Below are positions 59,284 through 64,000 of a stretch of 64,000 nucleotides of DNA, one piece after another. Both the position numbers and the translations under genes were made by a program. Every line of letters begins with the position of its first letter. The stretch's first letter is position 1. The stretch is from Archilochus colubris (Eukaryota > Chordata > Aves > Apodiformes > Trochilidae): the NCBI GenBank assembly GCA_023079485.1, contig CM041085.1, forward strand, positions 92,763,115 to 92,827,114, read 5' to 3'. Below the pieces are notes generated by a model. It was not told the origin of the DNA, made no database searches, and saw only the letters and a program-made list of their open reading frames with translations.

Positions 59284-60330
59284 CATTTATCTGGACCTGA
59301 GCAAAGTCTTTGACACTGTCCCACATGACATCCTGGTCTTCAAGCTGGTCAGCCATGGGTTTGATGGATGGGCCACTCTGGATTAAGAACTGGTTTGACG
59401 GCTGCACCCAAAGAGTGGCTGTCAATGGGTCAGTGTCCAAGTGGAGGCCAGTGACAAGTGGAGTCCCTCAAGAATCAATGTTGGGACCAGTCCTGTTCAA
59501 CATCTTTGTTGGTGACATGGACAGTGGCATTGAGTGCACCCTCAGCAAGTTCACTGATGACCCCAAGCTGTGTGGTACAGCTGACATGCTGGAGGGAAGG
59601 GATGCCATCCAGAGGGACCTTGACAGGCTGGAGAGAGGGGCCCATGCCAACCTCATGAAGTTCAACAAGACCAAGTGCAAGGTCCTGCATCTGGGTCAGA
59701 GCAATCCCAAGCACCAATATAGGCTGGGCAGTGCCTGGCTTGAGAGCAGCCCTGAGGGAAAAGACTTGGGAGTGCTGGTGGATAAGAAGCTCAACATGAG
59801 CCATCAGTGTACACTTGCAGCCCAGAAACTGACCAGTTCCTTGGCTGCATCAAGAGAAGTGTGGCCAGCAGGTTGAGGGAAGTGATTCTCCCCCTCTGTT
59901 CTCATGAGACCCCACCAGGAGTACTGCATCCAGTTCTGGAGCCCCTGTTACAAGAAAGACATGGACGTGCTGGAGTGTGTCCAGAGAAGGGCCATGAGGA
60001 TGATCAGAGGGCTGGAGCATCTCTCCTGTGAAGACAGACTGAGAGAGTTGGGGTTATTCAGTCTGGAGAGGAGAAGGCTCTGAGGAGACCTTATTGTAAC
60101 CTTCCAGTATCTGAAGGGCCCTACAAGAAAGCTGGTGGAGGGACATTTTAGGATGTCAGGTAGTGATAGAACTACGGGGAATGGATTCAAACTAGAGGGT
60201 AGATTTAGACTGGAAGTTAGGAGGAAGTTCTTCCCCATGGGGGTGGTGAGACACTGGAACAGGTTGCTCAGAGAGGTGGTGGAAGCCCCATTCCTGGAAG
60301 TTTAAGACCAGGCTGGACAGGACTCTGAGC
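59284..60330 (+). mobile_element. CR1 LINE, RT-to-ORF2-end fragment with a 188-codon open frame
   Basis: It starts at the ORF2 block [17 protein letters not shown], then continues open to 59876 with [20 protein letters not shown] and [20 protein letters not shown], the catalytic box FTDD (usually FADD in CR1), [19 protein letters not shown] and [17 protein letters not shown]. Frameshifts follow ([15 protein letters not shown] is in another frame). It ends at the ORF2 end (ctggaacaggttgctcagag) without a 3' UTR. Not functional. Confidence 0.92.
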
Positions 60331-60495
60331 AAAGGCCACAAGATTTGTCAGGCATGATTTGCCTTTGGTGAAGCTGTATTGATGATACCCATTCACTTCT
60401 TCCTTATTCTTCTGCTCCAGCAGTGCCTCCAGGAGGATCTGCTCCATGATCTTACTGGACACAGAAGTGAGACTGATATGCCATAAGTTTAAACT
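60331..60495 (-). mobile_element. CR1 LINE, inverted RT fragment
   Basis: The minus strand reads [19 protein letters not shown] then [18 protein letters not shown], the RT block that lies upstream of the one starting at 59284. It abuts the previous copy directly but in the opposite orientation. Confidence 0.75.
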
Positions 60496-62322
60496 GCACT
60501 TAAGTTAAAGTTGTTCTTTAGCAAACCATTTTCCAGGCCTGATGAGAAACAGAAATGCAGTTTTAGCATAAAGTGCTCAAGAATGCTGCTGTACTGAGGC
60601 TAAGTCATCACCAGCTGAGAAACAGTGTGCCCCATTGTTGGGTTTTTTTCTGTAAGCAGTAACCACATACTGACAATAACCTCTATGATTCTAGTCTGAT
60701 AAAAGACTAAAATCCTACAAGTGAAAAGAAGAAAAACTTGATTCACTGTGTTGGCACATACACAGACAAATACTCATCTTATCATCAGACTATTTTTTGT
60801 GGTAGTTTTTCAGGTTCTACAGACTTTGGTGGATTTTTATGTGAAATATTTCAAGAGGCCCACTTCTTAAAGGGAGCAGGTTCCCAAAAAACCCTGTTGG
60901 CAACTGTTTTGTTGGCTGCTATGAAGTTAACCCTCCCAGTCTTCTCACTGCATTACCACTGGGAAATGCATCTGCCTTTAATATCTGTAAATTTATTTTT
61001 CCCAGACTTTACTTTCCAGATCACCATCTGTCTAGACTGTCAATTACTAATATGTATACTCAGGGTGAGTGTAAGGGTACTCAATATTTTCTTCTCCGTG
61101 TGATTAAATTTCCAGACAGCACTGAACAAACTGCCTATACTCACATTTGCCACTTAAGGCAGATGTCACATTATCCAAAATAAATTAAAGATCTTTTAAT
61201 TGATTCTTACTGAAACCAAACTACAGAAGTCATAGAAAGTACCTTGAATTTCAAAGGTCTTCTTGAAGGTTGTATAGTAGGAACAATCTTTCCTTGGGTA
61301 TCCCCCCATACCCCAAAAAAAAAGCCAGGGAAGAAGGATTCATCTGAAACAAGTTGAGAGTTAACATTGCTTGCTGCAAGAATATGGAAAATCTTTTGAG
61401 GAGCATCAGACTGCTGATACCCACCCCTATATTACTCTGTACAGAGAACAATTTGGCCGAGCCAGATAAAGAACAGCTACATTTAGCTTAAATACAGTTT
61501 CTGCTAAGTAGCTTCTAGTGTGGTTGTCCCTTTCTGCACATGGAGGTTAGGGAGCACAGCTCAGCAGTCTGCAGGAGGTGCAGACACCTCTGCAGGCATT
61601 AGGTAGCCCAGGACCCCTTTTTCATTCTGCACATCATGCCAGGCATAGTGGCAAATGCTCCTTCTATGTTTTGATCTCCAGCATTGCTGCTCTTGGAAAA
61701 GATGACACAGCTATTGGATGGGTTAGGTAGAAAAAAACCCCAAACAACATACACACCTTAAGTCCCCAATACATACACTCTTAATGAAAATGATTGTAAC
61801 TATTACTTTCATACATGTTTATCAAATTTCCCTCATAATATAAAGTTATGCCTTTTCATCTACATTAATCCACTATTCCTATTCCTTAGCAGCCCTGAGA
61901 TGTCTTAAAAGTGAAGTGTCAGCTGTTTGTGTGACAACTGTTCAAGTCATGAAACAAAGCTGAGTTTTAGGGAAAGGAGAAAAAGTACCAGTATTTCGTA
62001 CTTTCTCTTTTTTTTTCTTCAAATGTGCAACTGAGACCTGATAAAAATGCATGTCCCTATAAACATGTCTGAATTGGCCAACCCAGGTTAATAAACACTG
62101 AAGTGTGAAGTACTAGACCTAAACACATTTTAGTGTTTAGGAAGTGTAGGAAGTGTAGGAAGGAGCTTCCTGGGCTCCCCTTGCACCGAGACACCCCTGC
62201 AGTATCTTCTTAAATACATGGGGAGATCCACATGGAAGCTAAAGACATTTTCAGCTCACTGTTTCACCTCTCTCCTTTAGCTGAGGTACTACATTCACAT
62301 TCATGATTACCAGTTCCATGGG
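60496..62322. other. Intergenic, no gene seen
   Basis: No recognisable gene or large repeat. A 10-bp repeat with GGAA cores (taggaagtg units) lies at about 62137-62163. Confidence 0.65.
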
Positions 62323-62889
62323 TGTGCTGGTTTTGGCTGGCAGAGAGTTAATTTTGTTTGTAGTAGCTGGTATGGGGCTTTGTTTTGGATTTGTGCTGAA
62401 AACACTGCTACACACAGGGATGTTTCAGCTATTGCTGAGTAGTGCTTAGACACTCAAGGCCATTTCTGCTTCTCTACCACCCCACCAGCAGGTAAGCTGG
62501 AGGTTCACAAGAAGCTGTTGAGGGGACACATCTGGGAGAGCTGACTCCAACTGTCCAAGGCGATATCCCATACCATATTATGTCTTGCTCAGTATAACAA
62601 GCTGGAGGGAGAAAAAGGAAGGAGGGATGGGGACATTTAGAGTGATAACATTTATATTCCTCAGTACCTGTCCCATATGAGGGAGCCCTGTTTTCCTGGA
62701 CCTGGCTGAACATCTGCCTGCCAATGGGAAGCAGTGACTGAACTCCTTGTTTTGCTTTGCTTGCATGCACAGATTGTGCTCTACCTATTGAACTGTTTCT
62801 TTACTCCAACCCATGACTTTTCCCCTTAAGATTCTTCCCCTCATCCCACCACGGGTGAGTCAGTTGCCAGCTGGGGTTAAACCATGACA
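62323..62889 (+). mobile_element. Solo LTR of an avian ERVL-type endogenous retrovirus
   Basis: It starts tgtgctggttttggctgg and ends gctggggttaaaccatgaca, so it has TG...CA ends. The order of blocks matches a very common avian LTR: agagttaattttgtttgtag, tatggggctttgttttggat, gggatgtttcagctattgct, tcaaggccatttctgcttct, cctggctgaacatctgcctg, gaactccttgttttgctttg. The TATA and poly(A) positions are decayed (gtataacaag, ctattgaactg). No internal viral genes and no exact target duplication are visible. Confidence 0.88.
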
Positions 62890-64000
62890 GTAGGGTGTCC
62901 AGGGAGACATTCAGTCTTCCTTCTTAAGACTCTTCTACAACAAACAGACTGATAATACCTACTGCAGGCCAGGATGACCATCTACCAAACCCACATCTGC
63001 CTGTGCCAGGATACAGCCAGGGACCTTGCCCTAGCAAACTTGGGCTCTGAATGGAAATGTTCAGCAGAGGGACTGAGATGATGACGGCTGTTTTGGGAAC
63101 AGATGCTCTCGGAGTGGCAGTGTAAGACAATTATTTTCAGTGCAACAGCCTTCCTAACATATAAGGCTGTTCCCACTTCACGCACTGGCTGCTTCAGATC
63201 CCATCATGGAGTCTGGGAAGCAAACTCAGGACTGAAGGCTCCACTCTGAGGCTAAGACACTTGAAAATCCTGGTCTTTTTGTTTATTCCCATTGTGTTAT
63301 TGTGGATGTCTTACCAGTGCAGAAATTTAAGGACCTGAACCCTTGACGGGCTAAACATAATGCTAAATTATTTCTTGCTGAATTTTCTCTGTCCTGGAAC
63401 GTTCTCAAATTTTAAATAATCCCTAGAGAAAAATGAGTATGCTTTGTTTATTAGGTACAAAAGAAAACTTCAAACTGTAGCATACCACCTAATGGCAGAA
63501 CAGCTACATTGTGCACTGGTACCAATAAACACGCATCTGGAAGCCACATCCCAAACCTTTTGTTTATTACCAAGCTGCAACAACCTGCCAGCCCAGCACT
63601 ACTTTAGGGAAAAAAAATAAAATCAAACTCCTCTGCAAAAAAGAGTCTGCAAACTAAGCCAGAGAGAACTTCTATTTTAGTAATTTCTGTTCTAGCAACC
63701 TTAGCAATCTATTATGATAATCGAAGTAGAACTAATGAAAATAAATTTACTGGAGGTGTAAATTTAGCGTGAAACATGTAGGGATCACAGTGATTTTTAT
63801 GTATCTTCTCAAGGGAAAATTAATTCTTTCAGAAATAAAATGTGTGAAAAAAATGTCTACCCATCGTGGCGTTCCATATGAAAGAATAATTTAATTTGGC
63901 AGGATTTACTAGTCTTACTTTTCTTAGCTCTGCATTATATCCAGCTATTTCTCACAGAACATTCTAAGGTTAAATTAATAAATGTGCTACAGACATCTCC
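62890..64000. other. Intergenic, no gene seen to the window end
   Basis: Unique AT-rich sequence with no coding exon or repeat family that I recognise. Confidence 0.6.

Noticed and set aside
62323..62889. A complete endogenous provirus
   Set aside because: Only one LTR is present. No gag, pol or env-like sequence or primer-binding site adjoins it on either side.
1..64000. CRISPR arrays, tRNA or rRNA genes, bacterial operons
   Set aside because: No regular spaced repeats, cloverleaf-type blocks or prokaryotic gene layout were seen; the DNA is clearly vertebrate.

Overview
This window is vertebrate nuclear DNA, and the repeats point to a bird. Every recognisable interspersed repeat is of avian type: many CR1 LINE copies and two solo-LTR-type retroviral relics. 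The coding content is two spliced genes on the + strand, ELOVL5 followed by GCM1, the same neighbours in the same relative orientation as in mammals. I cannot fix the species; a neoavian or passerine bird is a guess.

Layout: (1) 1-6228 is presumed intron 1 of ELOVL5; the promoter and non-coding first exon lie upstream of the window. (2) 6229-22938 carries seven coding exons of ELOVL5, all joining in frame to a complete 295-residue fatty acid elongase, followed by a 3' UTR with several poly(A) signals up to about 24.7 kb. Its introns hold CR1 copies, one of which keeps the endonuclease region but has lost most of its reverse transcriptase. (3) About 24.7-44.6 kb is a 20-kb intergenic region with an LTR relic, small CR1 and MIR-like fragments, a CpG-rich patch with a CTCF-like site, a TAAT-rich cluster and a perfect 22-bp hairpin. 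(4) 44912-51975 carries five coding exons of GCM1, joining in frame to a 401-residue zinc-containing transcription factor. There is a TATA candidate about 320 bp upstream and a poly(A) signal at 52173. (5) 52.4-64 kb is gene-free by my reading: CR1 fragments in both orientations, unique sequence and one LTR of avian ERVL type.

The two genes do not form a pathway. ELOVL5 is an ER lipid-metabolism enzyme; GCM1 is a DNA-binding developmental regulator. Exon limits were set by hand from splice consensus, reading phase and similarity to remembered vertebrate proteins. The last GCM1 exon start (51364) is the only boundary that needed a real choice; it is supported by phase, by homology and by two TACTAAC branch-point matches just upstream. 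I found no tRNA, rRNA, CRISPR or bacterial-type feature, and no clear new biological system. The most unusual items are the perfect hairpin at 37715-37765, the tandem-repeat-built splice acceptor of GCM1, and the internally deleted CR1.
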